DNA of 64,000 nt from assembly GCF_024979315.1 (NCBI RefSeq), contig NZ_JANLCK010000010.1:55169-119168 (forward strand), given 5' to 3'. Made by a program: the position numbers and the translations under genes. Under the pieces are notes generated by a model that searched no databases, had not been told where the DNA came from, and saw only the letters and a list, made by a program, of their open reading frames with translations. Source of the stretch: Herbiconiux oxytropis. GTDB taxonomy: Bacteria; Actinomycetota; Actinomycetes; Actinomycetales; Microbacteriaceae. Every line of letters starts with the position of its first letter. Positions within the stretch are counted from its first letter, which is position 1. This document shows positions 43,910-51,837 of the stretch, piece by piece.

Positions 43910-44500
43910 ATGTCCACCCTGTCCCTGGCCGTTGGCCGTCCCACCCTGGCTGACCGGCTGATCAGCCGCAGCATCCTCACCGACGTCATGCTCGTCGCCG
44001 GTGGCGCGGCCTTCGTGGGCCTTCTGGCCCAGGTCGCCATCCCGCTGTGGCCGGTGCCGATCACGGGCCAGACCCTCGCCGTGCTGCTCGTGGGCTCCAC
44101 GCTCGGTGCCCTCCGAGGAGTCATCGCCATGGCGGTCTACGCGGTCGTCGGCATCGCGGGTGTCCCGTGGTTCAGCGACGCGAGCGCCGGCTGGCAGGTC
44201 GTCGCCGGCCCCACGGGTGGCTACATCATCGGCTTCATCGTGGCGGCGGGCCTCACCGGCTGGCTCGCCCAGCGCAACTGGGACCGCAAAGTGCTCGGCG
44301 CTTTCGCCTCCTTCACCGCGGGCACCGTCATCACGTTCGCGGCGGGCCTCCCCTGGCTCGCCGCCTCCCTCGGACTCACCCTCGAGCAGACCCTCCAGGC
44401 CGGCCTCTACCCCTTCATCGTCGGCGGCATCATCAAGGCCCTCCTCGCGGCCGGCATCATCCCCCTCGCCTGGAAGCTCACCTCCCGCCCCAAGCCCTAG
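43910..44500 (+). CDS. bioY: biotin transporter BioY
   Basis: This 196-residue membrane protein is the substrate-binding S component of an ECF biotin importer. It has about six hydrophobic helices and the BioY signatures PVPITGQTLAVLL and GPTGGYIIGF. No bioM/bioN (EcfA/EcfT) genes follow, so it is a solitary BioY that must share energising subunits or act alone. ATG 43910 sits behind AAGGAG. Ten bases after its stop begins the first palindrome of the DUF559 unit, which could also end its transcript. Confidence 0.94.
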   Translation: MSTLSLAVGRPTLADRLISRSILTDVMLVAGGAAFVGLLAQVAIPLWPVPITGQTLAVLLVGSTLGALRGVIAMAVYAVVGIAGVPWFSDASAGWQVVAGPTGGYIIGFIVAAGLTGWLAQRNWDRKVLGAFASFTAGTVITFAAGLPWLAASLGLTLEQTLQAGLYPFIVGGIIKALLAAGIIPLAWKLTSRPKP

Positions 44501-44509
44501 TCCCCACCA

Positions 44510-44582
44510 GTTCAGACTCGCAAACGTCGCGGCCGCCGGCTCCCCAAGGAGCTCGGAGGCCGCGACGTGTGCATTGTCGAAC
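44510..44582 (+). repeat. 73-bp palindrome, copy A
   Basis: It begins GTTC and ends GAAC. The core arms ACGTCGCGGCC (44524-44534) and GGCCGCGACGT (44558-44568) are 11 bp and perfect, with GCA/TGC pairing outside. All pairs share one dyad axis. It shares 54 of 73 positions with copy B at 45574-45646 and lies four bases beyond the DUF559 stop, so it may also end that transcript. Confidence 0.85.
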
Positions 44583-44586
44583 CGCA

Positions 44587-45492
44587 TCACAGATGGACGG
44601 CCAATCCGGCGCGGCGGTGTCGCGCCGCCCATCGATGCTCCCCGCGGGCTAGGAGCCGCCGCACGACATCGAGCACCAGCTCCGACTCGAACATCACCTG
44701 CGCAGAGCTCAACCGGAGCACCAGATACCCGCGTTCGACGAGGGCGAGATCGCGCCGCTTGTCGTCGGCGAACGACCGCGCATCGGAGTGCCACTCCCGC
44801 CCGTCCGTCTCGATGACGAGCCGGTCGCCCACCAGGAGATCGACCCGCCCGACGCCGCTGATCTGCACCTGCACCTCCACGCGGATCCCGACCGAGCGGA
44901 GCAGCAGCCGCACATGGGTCTCCAGCCCGGATTCGGCACGAGCATCAGCTCGGTCGAGAAGGGAGGCGTAGCGCCAAGGAAGCCCGCCCACCACGTCTTC
45001 AAGCCGCCGTCGGGAGCAGAGCGCGAGGTGGAGCACGGAATCGAGAGTCGCCACCGCGTCTCGCGGCGGCTGGCACATCGTCGCGTGAGCCACAGCCCAC
45101 TCGACGGAGTCGAGGCCGCCGACGGGGGGAGCTAGCCCGATGATCGGATGCGAGCGGTGCAGCACGAGACCTGTCGACGGGCCGGGTCGGTGCGCGTAGC
45201 GTCGGATCCGAACATGCCGCCGTGCGTCTCGGCGGGTCCAGACACCTCGTGCGACGAGTGCGGACACGCACCCGAGAGTGCCCCCGGCCCTCACCGCCTC
45301 GAGAACGTCAGGCGGCCCCTCGCGAGGCTGCGCGACCCACCCGTTTCGGACACGAATGAGCGAGCCCACCCTCACGGCACGGGTGACCTCGGTCGCAAGT
45401 ACACCGTGGAGAGCGAGTTCCCGGCACGACGCCACGCCACCGAGGTCGCTGACGAGTGCGGCTGCGGAAATCATGCCGCAACGGTGCCGCAT
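44587..45492 (-). CDS. DUF559 (Vsr-like PD-(D/E)XK) protein with AbiEi-like N-terminus
   Basis: This 301-residue protein has an N-terminal winged-helix region (about 8-60) like the AbiEi antitoxin/type IV toxin-antitoxin domain, a middle domain and a DUF559 nuclease-like C-terminus (about 185-285). The PD-(D/E)XK residues appear to be E191, D218 (GRVDLL) and E228/D230 (VIETDG), with H235 after it. The family is related to very-short-patch-repair endonucleases and is often multicopy in this bacterial family. Its job is unknown; defence, repair or element mobility are all possible. It starts at ATG 45492 or 45474, both without a good ribosome-binding site. Confidence 0.8.
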   Translation of the reverse strand: MRHRCGMISAAALVSDLGGVASCRELALHGVLATEVTRAVRVGSLIRVRNGWVAQPREGPPDVLEAVRAGGTLGCVSALVARGVWTRRDARRHVRIRRYAHRPGPSTGLVLHRSHPIIGLAPPVGGLDSVEWAVAHATMCQPPRDAVATLDSVLHLALCSRRRLEDVVGGLPWRYASLLDRADARAESGLETHVRLLLRSVGIRVEVQVQISGVGRVDLLVGDRLVIETDGREWHSDARSFADDKRRDLALVERGYLVLRLSSAQVMFESELVLDVVRRLLARGEHRWAARHRRAGLAVHL

Positions 45493-45515
45493 CGGCCGCC
45501 GGCCCGGTCGCCGCG

Positions 45516-45543
45516 CCGCGGATCGGTGGACTCACCGCCGCGG
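45516..45543 (-). repeat. hairpin in DUF559 5' leader
   Basis: CCGCGG-AT-CGGTG pairs with CACCGCCGCGG as an 11-bp stem with a two-base bulge and a four-base loop. It lies between palindrome B and the start codon, in the leader of the DUF559 mRNA. It may limit translation or be incidental in such GC-rich sequence. Confidence 0.4.
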
Positions 45544-45573
45544 GCCCACAGCTGTGCAGGAGCAGATGCGGTG

Positions 45574-45646
45574 GTTCAGAAACGCAAACGTCGCGACATC
45601 CGTGCTCTCCAGAAGAGCGGATGCCGCGACGAGTGCGGTTTCGAAC
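45574..45646 (+). repeat. 73-bp palindrome, copy B
   Basis: It has the same length, ends (GTTC/GAAC) and orientation as copy A at 44510-44582, with 54 of 73 identical positions. CGTCGCG and CATCCG pair with CGCGACG and CGGATG around the same axis; the C-G pair of copy A at positions 25/49 is A-T here. It ends nine bases before the stop of the convergently facing sufT gene side. Confidence 0.85.
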
Positions 45647-45655
45647 GCGGAAGCG

Positions 45656-45985
45656 TCAGATGGAGAAGCCGAGGGCGCGCATCATGTCGCGGCCGTCGTC
45701 GGTGATCTTCTCGGGGCCCCACGGCGGCATCCACACCCAGTTGATGCGGAACTGATCGACGACGCCGTCGAGCGCCTCCGCCGTCTGCTCCTCGAGCACG
45801 TCGGTGAGCGGGCAGCCTGCCGACGTCAGCGTCATGCTGATGACGAGCGCGTCCTGCTCCGCATCCCAGCCGAGGTCGTAGATGAGACCGAGGTCGACGA
45901 TGTTCACGCCGAGCTCAGGGTCCATGACGTCTTTGAGCGCTTCTTCGATCTGGTCGTAGCGCGTCGGTTCGAGTGTCGTGACCAT
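45656..45985 (-). CDS. sufT: metal-sulfur cluster biosynthetic factor (SufT/DUF59)
   Basis: This 109-residue MIP18/DUF59 protein helps mature iron-sulfur proteins. It has the family's DPELGVNIVDLGLIY block (about 24-38) and the cysteine motif TSAGCPLTD (C near 58). It is the last gene of the SUF operon, starting four bases after sufC. In most actinobacteria sufS and sufU lie between sufC and this gene; both are absent here. Confidence 0.92.
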   Translation of the reverse strand: MVTTLEPTRYDQIEEALKDVMDPELGVNIVDLGLIYDLGWDAEQDALVISMTLTSAGCPLTDVLEEQTAEALDGVVDQFRINWVWMPPWGPEKITDDGRDMMRALGFSI

Positions 45986-45989
45986 TTCG

Positions 45990-46754
45990 TTATTCTACGT
46001 TCGCGCCGGTGAGAAAGCGATCGTAGCCCTCGTTCTCGAGTCGCACGGCGAGCTCGGGCCCGCCCTGTTCGGCCACACGGCCGGCCACGAACACGTGCAC
46101 GAAGTCGGGCTTCACATAGCGCAGGATGCGGTTGTAGTGCGTGATGAGCAGCACACCGAGCCCGGTGGTCTCCTTCGCGCGGTTGACGCCCTCGGAGACG
46201 ATCTTCAGCGCATCCACGTCGAGTCCGGAGTCGGTCTCGTCGAGCACCGCGAACTTGGGCTTCAGAAGCTCGAGCTGCAGGATCTCGTGCCGCTTCTTCT
46301 CGCCGCCCGAGAAGCCCTCGTTGACGTTGCGCTCCCGGAAGGTCCTGTCCATGCGGAGGGCCGTCATCGACGAGTCGAGGTCCTTGATCCAGCTGCGGAT
46401 GGGCGGGGCCTCGCCGTCGAGCGCGGTCTTGGCGGTGCGGAGGAAGTTCGACACCGAGACGCCGGGGATCTCGACCGGGTACTGCATGGCGAGGAAGAGG
46501 CCCGCGCGAGCGCGCTCGTCGACCGTCTTGTCCAGCATCTCCTCGCCGTCGAGCTGCACGGAACCGCCCGTGACCTGATACTTCGGGTGCCCGGCGATCG
46601 CGTAGGCGAGCGTCGACTTGCCGGAGCCGTTCGGGCCCATGATGGCGTGGGTCTCGCCCTCGCCGATGGTGAGGTCGACGCCGCGCAGGATCTGCTTGGT
46701 CCCCTGCTCGGTCTCGACGCTCACCTGGAGGTCTTCGATCTTCAGAACAGACAT
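45990..46754 (-). CDS. sufC: Fe-S cluster assembly ATPase SufC
   Basis: This 254-residue ABC-type ATPase powers the SufBCD scaffold. It has Walker A GPNGSGKST (40-48), signature FSGGEKKRHE and Walker B with LDETDSGLD, the SufC hallmark. It is co-transcribed with the Rieske protein upstream (stop and start one base apart) and SufT downstream. Confidence 0.97.
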   Translation of the reverse strand: MSVLKIEDLQVSVETEQGTKQILRGVDLTIGEGETHAIMGPNGSGKSTLAYAIAGHPKYQVTGGSVQLDGEEMLDKTVDERARAGLFLAMQYPVEIPGVSVSNFLRTAKTALDGEAPPIRSWIKDLDSSMTALRMDRTFRERNVNEGFSGGEKKRHEILQLELLKPKFAVLDETDSGLDVDALKIVSEGVNRAKETTGLGVLLITHYNRILRYVKPDFVHVFVAGRVAEQGGPELAVRLENEGYDRFLTGANVE

Positions 46755-46755
46755 G

Positions 46756-47082
46756 CTAGTTAATCACTTTCGTCACGGTCGGGTCGATGTAGATGTCCCC
46801 GTCGATGATCTCGATCGAGAACACGGGGACGGGCTCGTAGGCCGGCAGCGTGAGCGGCTTGCCGGTCTCGAGCGAGAACTTGGAGCCGTGGGCCCAGCAC
46901 TCGAGAGTGTCGTCTTCGACGAAGCCCTCGGCGAGCGAGATGTCGCCGTGCGTGCAGGTGTCGCCGATGGCGTGGCACTCCCCCGCGCTGTCTTTCACCA
47001 GGGCGATCGCGACGCCGCCGACCACGACGCGGAGCGCCTGGTTGACCGGCACGTCCTCGAACGCGCACACCTTCTCGGCCAC
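46756..47082 (-). CDS. Rieske-type [2Fe-2S] ferredoxin in SUF operon
   Basis: This 108-residue protein is a Rieske domain with C43-T-H45 and C62-W-A-H65 as cluster ligands. It is of the non-heme oxygenase ferredoxin type that sits between sufD and sufC in many actinobacterial SUF operons. Its role there is unproved; electron donation to cluster assembly is the usual guess. It starts at GTG 47082, two bases after the sufD stop. Confidence 0.93.
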   Translation of the reverse strand: MAEKVCAFEDVPVNQALRVVVGGVAIALVKDSAGECHAIGDTCTHGDISLAEGFVEDDTLECWAHGSKFSLETGKPLTLPAYEPVPVFSIEIIDGDIYIDPTVTKVIN

Positions 47083-47084
47083 GG

Positions 47085-48242
47085 CTACTGCACCAGCGCC
47101 GAGGCGCGCACGGCCTCGGCCTGCACGAGCTCCGCCTCGACGGCGGCGGAGAGCCGCTCCTCGAGGGCGGGCGAGCCGATCTCATTGATGATCTCCGCGA
47201 GGAAGCCCCGCACGACGAGACGGCGAGCCTCCTCCTCGGAGATGCCGCGCGACTGCAGGTAGAAGAGCTGCTCGTCGTCGAACCGGCCGGTCGAGGAGGC
47301 GTGTCCGGCACCCTGGATGTTGCCGGTCTCGATCTCGAGGTTCGGGATGCTGTCGGCGCGCGTGCCCTCGGAGAGCACGAGGTTGCGGTTCTGCTCGTAG
47401 CTGTCGGTGCCGTCGGCGTGCGGGCCGATCAGCACGTCGCCCACCCAGACGGTGTGCGCACCCTTGCCCTGCAGGGCGCCTTTGTAGTTCACCCGGCTGC
47501 GCGTGTTCGCGGCCTGGTGGTCGATGTAGGGGCGCTGCTCGAAGTACTGCCCCGCGTCGGCGAAGTAGAGGCCGAACGAATCGATCGAAGCGCCCGGCGC
47601 CACCAGGTGCACGGAGGGGTTCACCCGCACGACCGAGCCGCCGAGCGACACGATCACGTGGCGGAGGTTCGCATCCCGGCCCACTCGCGCGAAATGGGAG
47701 GAGAGGTGGAGTGCCTCGTCATCCCACTCCTGCACGGTCACGACCGTGAGCTGGGCGTTGTCGCCCACCACGATCTCGACGTTCTCCGTGAGGTTCGCCG
47801 ATCCGTGATGTTCGAGGATGACGACGCCCTTGCTGTTCGGCGCCGCCTCGATCACCACGTGGGCCGCGCGCGCCGTCGATCCGAAGCGGTCACGTCGCAC
47901 CACGAGCTCGGCCGCGTCTTCACCGGTCACCGCGATGTGCAGCACCTTCTCGACCGAGGCCCAGGCGTTCGCTGCGGCCCTGTCCTCCGGCACGCCGGCG
48001 GTGCCGACGACCGGTGCCGAGGGATCGATCCAGTCCACGGCGGTGCCGGCCGACACCGAGTAGGTGAACGCCGTCGGCGATCCGTCGAGCGCACCCTCGG
48101 TGAGGTGCTTGACGCGAGCCAGCGGAATGAACTTCCACTCGAACTCGAGGCCGGTGACGGCCGGGAAGTCCGTGACGGAGGTCGAGGCGAGGCGCTCCGA
48201 CCGGGTCTGGACGGGAACGAAAGCGGGTGAGGCGAGGGCCAT
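47085..48242 (-). CDS. sufD: Fe-S cluster assembly protein SufD
   Basis: This 385-residue scaffold subunit is a paralogue of SufB, with the shared beta-helix core and the C-terminal SSTGRFDDEQLFYLQSRG block and ARRLVVRGFL helix. It pairs with SufB to form the site of cluster assembly. ATG 48242 lies right after the sufB stop; the upstream open frame is the shadow of sufB. Confidence 0.95.
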   Translation of the reverse strand: MALASPAFVPVQTRSERLASTSVTDFPAVTGLEFEWKFIPLARVKHLTEGALDGSPTAFTYSVSAGTAVDWIDPSAPVVGTAGVPEDRAAANAWASVEKVLHIAVTGEDAAELVVRRDRFGSTARAAHVVIEAAPNSKGVVILEHHGSANLTENVEIVVGDNAQLTVVTVQEWDDEALHLSSHFARVGRDANLRHVIVSLGGSVVRVNPSVHLVAPGASIDSFGLYFADAGQYFEQRPYIDHQAANTRSRVNYKGALQGKGAHTVWVGDVLIGPHADGTDSYEQNRNLVLSEGTRADSIPNLEIETGNIQGAGHASSTGRFDDEQLFYLQSRGISEEEARRLVVRGFLAEIINEIGSPALEERLSAAVEAELVQAEAVRASALVQ

Positions 48243-48244
48243 GT

Positions 48245-49663
48245 TCAGCCTACGGATCCTTCCATGCCCATCTCGATGAGCTTGTTGAGTTCGAGTGCGT
48301 ACTCCATCGGCAGCTCCCGGGCGATCGGCTCGATGAAGCCGCGCACGATCATGGCCATCGCCTCGTCTTCGGGAAGACCGCGCGACATCAGGTAGAACAG
48401 CTGCTCCTCGGAGACCTTCGAGACCGTGGCCTCGTGACCGAGCTGCACGTCGTCGACCCGGATGTCGATGGCCGGGTAGGTGTCCGAGCGCGAGATGGTG
48501 TCGACCAGCAGGGCGTCGCAGCGCACGGTGTTGGCCGAGTGGTGCGCGTTCTCCGCGACTCGGATCTCGCCGCGGTAGCCTGCGCGCCCACCGCCTCGGG
48601 CGATCGACTTGGAGACGATCGAGGACTGCGTGTACGGAGCCATGTGGATCATCTTCGCGCCGGCATCCTGGTGCTGGCCGGGGCCCGCGAAGGCCACCGA
48701 GAGCGTCTCTCCCTTGGCCCGCTCGCCCACGAGGTAGATCGAGGGGTACTTCATGGTGACCTTGGAGCCGATGTTGCCGTCGATCCACTCCATCGTCGCG
48801 CCCTCGTGGGCGATGGCCCGCTTGGTGACGAGGTTGTAGACGTTGTTCGACCAGTTCTGGATGGTCGTGTAGCGCACCCGGGCGTTCTTCTTGACGATGA
48901 TCTCGACCACGGCGGAGTGCAGCGAGTCGCTCTTGTAGATCGGAGCGGTGCAGCCCTCGATGTAGTGGACGTACGAGCCCTCGTCGGCGATGATCAGCGT
49001 GCGCTCGAACTGGCCCATGTTCTCCGTGTTGATGCGGAAGTAGGCCTGCAGCGGGATCTCGACGTGCACGCCGGGCGGCACATAGACGAACGATCCGCCC
49101 GACCAGACGGCCGTGTTGAGCGCGGCGAACTTGTTGTCGCCCGACGGGATGACGGTGCCGAAGTACTCGGTGAAGAACTCGGGGTGCTCGCGGAGCGCGG
49201 TGTCCGTGTCCATGAAGATGACGCCCTGGGCCTCGAGGTCTTCACGGATCTGGTGGTAGACCACCTCGGACTCGTACTGCGCGGCCACACCGGAGACGAG
49301 GCGCTGACGCTCCGCCTCGGGGATGCCGAGCCTCTCATAGGTGTTCTTGATGTCGTCGGGCAGATCTTCCCAGGTCTGGGCCTGCTTTTCCGTGGAGCGC
49401 ACGAAGTACTTGATGTTGTCGAAGTCGATGCCCGAGAGGTCTGCGCCCCAGGTGGGCATGGGCTTGCGACCGAAGATCTGAAGGGCCTTGAGGCGCGTCT
49501 TCAGCATCCACTCCGGCTCGTTCTTCAGCGCGGAGATGTTCGACACCACGGCTTCGTTGATGCCGCGTTTCGCCGTGGCACCGGCGGTGTCGGAATCGGA
49601 CCAGCCGAATTCGTAGACTCCGAGGTTCTCGAGTTCCGGACGGTCGATGAGTACGTCAGACAT
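48245..49663 (-). CDS. sufB: Fe-S cluster assembly protein SufB
   Basis: This 472-residue scaffold subunit is strongly conserved, with [18 protein letters not shown], the [14 protein letters not shown] block and the C-terminal [11 protein letters not shown]. It is the first gene of the operon. ATG 49663 follows AAGGGAGA. The usual upstream repressor gene sufR is not here: the next gene is ctaA, on the same strand after 130 bases. The 18-base dyad in that gap could be an operator. Confidence 0.96.
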   Translation of the reverse strand: MSDVLIDRPELENLGVYEFGWSDSDTAGATAKRGINEAVVSNISALKNEPEWMLKTRLKALQIFGRKPMPTWGADLSGIDFDNIKYFVRSTEKQAQTWEDLPDDIKNTYERLGIPEAERQRLVSGVAAQYESEVVYHQIREDLEAQGVIFMDTDTALREHPEFFTEYFGTVIPSGDNKFAALNTAVWSGGSFVYVPPGVHVEIPLQAYFRINTENMGQFERTLIIADEGSYVHYIEGCTAPIYKSDSLHSAVVEIIVKKNARVRYTTIQNWSNNVYNLVTKRAIAHEGATMEWIDGNIGSKVTMKYPSIYLVGERAKGETLSVAFAGPGQHQDAGAKMIHMAPYTQSSIVSKSIARGGGRAGYRGEIRVAENAHHSANTVRCDALLVDTISRSDTYPAIDIRVDDVQLGHEATVSKVSEEQLFYLMSRGLPEDEAMAMIVRGFIEPIARELPMEYALELNKLIEMGMEGSVG

Positions 49664-49713
49664 GACTGTCTCCCTTCCTTGCTGTGCAACCTGGAGGAGG
49701 TCTCCGACATTCC

Positions 49714-49731
49714 ATAGTCGCATCGAACTAT
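49714..49731 (-). promoter_or_regulatory. dyad upstream of suf operon (possible operator)
   Basis: ATAGTCGCATCGAACTAT has five-base arms ATAGT/ACTAT and lies 51 bases before sufB, where a promoter or operator is expected. It does not match the known mycobacterial SufR box, so assignment is weak. Confidence 0.25.
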
Positions 49732-49793
49732 CTGCCGATGCCGGGACTCTGTGCAGATGCCCGGACTAGGTGCGGATCGGGTGTCGGGCGGAA

Positions 49794-50759
49794 CTAGGCC
49801 TGAAGAGCGGGTTCCTGAGACTTCATTGTATACGGCCCGGGAGCGCCGGGGGCCCAGAGATGCGGATGCACATCGAGCAGCACCCGGAGGACGCCCACCC
49901 AGACCAGCGCCGAGCCCAGCAGGTGCAGCACGACCATCCACTCCGGGAGGCCCGTCAGCGCCTGCACGACCCCGAGGACGGCCTGCAGCACGACGACCAC
50001 CACGAAGGTGAGCGCACGGCGTCGGGCCAGAGCGGCGCCGGGGATGCGGGCGACGGCGATGTAGAGCACGACCCCGAGCACGAGCACGAGCGTGCCGAGC
50101 ACGCCGTGCGCGATCGCCACGTGCTCCCAGACGAACGCCATCCGCGGCACGTCGGCCGAATCGCCCGCGTGCGGTCCGGTGCCGGTCACGAGCGTGCCGA
50201 CGACGATGAGCACGGCGGTGGCCGCTACGAGCACCCAGGCCAGGATGCCGACCGGGCGCGGGAAGACGGCCTCGGCACCCTGCGCTCGATGCGCGCGGTG
50301 CCAGGTGAGCGTGGTGGTCGTGAGCAGGGCGATCGCCATCAGGAAGTGCATGGCCACGACCCAGGGGTTGAGCTCGGTGAGTACCGTCACTCCCCCGGCC
50401 ACGGCGTTGGCGACCACGAGCCAGAACTGCGACCAGGCGAGCCTGGTCATGCTCCGCACGCGGGGCTTCTGCAGCCGGGCCGCCACGATCGCCCAGCCGA
50501 CGGCGGCGATCAGCACGCCGGTGAGCGCGCGGTTCGCGAACTCGATGAAGCCGTGGATGCCGAGCTCGGGCGTCGTGGTGAGCGATCCGTCGTCGCAGGC
50601 CGGCCAGGTGGGGCAGCCGAGGCCGGAGCCCGTGACGCGCACGACACCGCCGGTGATGATGATGAGGATGCTCACGACGAGAGCGGCCGTCGTGCCCCAG
50701 CGCAGGGCGCGGGGTGAGAGGGAGACGCGGTCGGCGAGCCAGCCGAAGGGGGTCTGCAT
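49794..50759 (-). CDS. ctaA: heme A synthase (COX15/CtaA)
   Basis: This 321-residue membrane protein has about eight hydrophobic helices and the CtaA features GGVVRVTGSGLGCPTWPAC, with a cysteine in the first extracytoplasmic loop, and conserved His residues in the helices (GVLTELNPWVVAMH). It oxidises heme O to heme A for cytochrome oxidase. It follows ctaB on the minus strand after ten bases. Confidence 0.93.
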   Translation of the reverse strand: MQTPFGWLADRVSLSPRALRWGTTAALVVSILIIITGGVVRVTGSGLGCPTWPACDDGSLTTTPELGIHGFIEFANRALTGVLIAAVGWAIVAARLQKPRVRSMTRLAWSQFWLVVANAVAGGVTVLTELNPWVVAMHFLMAIALLTTTTLTWHRAHRAQGAEAVFPRPVGILAWVLVAATAVLIVVGTLVTGTGPHAGDSADVPRMAFVWEHVAIAHGVLGTLVLVLGVVLYIAVARIPGAALARRRALTFVVVVVLQAVLGVVQALTGLPEWMVVLHLLGSALVWVGVLRVLLDVHPHLWAPGAPGPYTMKSQEPALQA

Positions 50760-50769
50760 TCGGGACCCC

Positions 50770-51699
50770 TTACAGCGGGAGGATCGTGACCAGCGGGTCG
50801 ATCGCGACCGCGAGGAAGATGAGCGTGAGGTACGTGATCGAGCCGTGGAAGACGCGCATCGGCTTGATCGAGAGGTCGCGGATCGACCGGCTGTAGAGGC
50901 GGTGCGATTCGTAGAGGAACCAGCCCCCCGCGATCACGGCGGTGGCCGAGTAGATGAGGCCCATGTGACCGACCGGGATCAGCAGCAGCGAGCACGCCAC
51001 CATGGCCCACGCGTAGAGCACGATCTGGAGGCCGACGACGACCCGGCCGCGCACCACGGCGAGCATCGGCACTCCGGCGGTCTTGTAGTCGGCGCGGTAC
51101 TTCATCGACAGCGGCCAGTAGTGCGGCGGGGTCCAGAGGAAGATGATGCCGAAGAGGATCAGCGCCTCCCACGACAGCGAGTTCGTGACGGCCGCCCAGC
51201 CGATCAGCACGGGCATGCATCCCGCCGTGCCGCCCCAGACGATGTTCTGCGGGGTGCGGCGCTTCAGCACGAGCGTGTAGAGCAGAACGTAGATGAGGAT
51301 CGCGACGAGCGAGAGCGAGGCGGCCAGCAGGTTGGTGAAGACGGCGAGCCAGGCGATCGAGATGACGCCGAGGGCCCAGGCGAAGACGAGCGCCTCGCGG
51401 TCGGTCAGCACACCGGTGACGAGCGGACGCTTCGAGGTGCGATCCATCACGCGGTCGATGTCGCGGTCGAAGTAGCAGTTGAACGCTCCGGCGCTGCCGG
51501 CGGAGAGCGCCCCGCCGATGAGGGTCGCGAAGACGAGCCACAGGTTCGGGATACCCTGCTGGGCCAGGATCATCACCGGGACGGTGGTCACCAGGAGGAG
51601 CTCGATCACCCGCGGTTTGGTCAGCGCGACATACGCCTTGACCTTCTCCATCGGGCTGATCCGCCGATGCTCGACCCGGCCGTCAACCGCTACGTCCAT
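50770..51699 (-). CDS. ctaB: protoheme IX farnesyltransferase
   Basis: This 309-residue UbiA-family membrane enzyme makes heme O by farnesylating heme B. It has about nine helices, the prenyl-diphosphate site [15 protein letters not shown] and the second Asp-rich region near YRADYKTAG. It feeds ctaA, the next gene. It is divergent from the transketolase gene, as in many actinobacteria. Confidence 0.95.
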   Translation of the reverse strand: MDVAVDGRVEHRRISPMEKVKAYVALTKPRVIELLLVTTVPVMILAQQGIPNLWLVFATLIGGALSAGSAGAFNCYFDRDIDRVMDRTSKRPLVTGVLTDREALVFAWALGVISIAWLAVFTNLLAASLSLVAILIYVLLYTLVLKRRTPQNIVWGGTAGCMPVLIGWAAVTNSLSWEALILFGIIFLWTPPHYWPLSMKYRADYKTAGVPMLAVVRGRVVVGLQIVLYAWAMVACSLLLIPVGHMGLIYSATAVIAGGWFLYESHRLYSRSIRDLSIKPMRVFHGSITYLTLIFLAVAIDPLVTILPL

Positions 51700-51775
51700 T
51701 ACTCCTCATTACCTGCACAGAAAGATCCCGTCCACAAGTCTATTCGATCGAAGCGGCGGCCCCTGTCGGCGTCGA

Positions 51776-51781
51776 TATGAT
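51776..51781 (+). promoter_or_regulatory. candidate -10 box of pentose-phosphate operon
   Basis: TATGAT lies 57 bases before the tkt GTG, in the gap shared with divergent ctaB. No good -35 is seen at 17 bases. Confidence 0.35.
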
Positions 51782-51837
51782 TGTGGCGGATCGGTTCCGC
51801 TTCTGAGGAGCCGCAATCGAGAAGGGTCCAACACCTC

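Larger units (their letters stand above)
44510..45646. mobile_element. palindrome-bounded DUF559 unit (candidate mobile element)
   Basis: This 1,137-bp unit consists of two same-orientation 73-bp palindromes at its exact ends and one DUF559 nuclease gene between them. It sits between bioY and the SUF operon, in an otherwise core region. No transposase, integrase or inverted terminal repeats are seen, so mobility is inferred only from the flanking repeats and the nuclease cargo. Confidence 0.4.

Noticed and set aside
41735..44794. Minus-strand open frame of over 1,000 codons
   Set aside because: It runs out of frame through the ABC-F, bioY and SURF1 genes, with Arg/Ala/Gly-rich nonsense composition.
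44510..45646. DUF559 unit as an insertion sequence
   Set aside because: No transposase, no inverted terminal repeats and no visible target duplication; the flanking repeats are direct.
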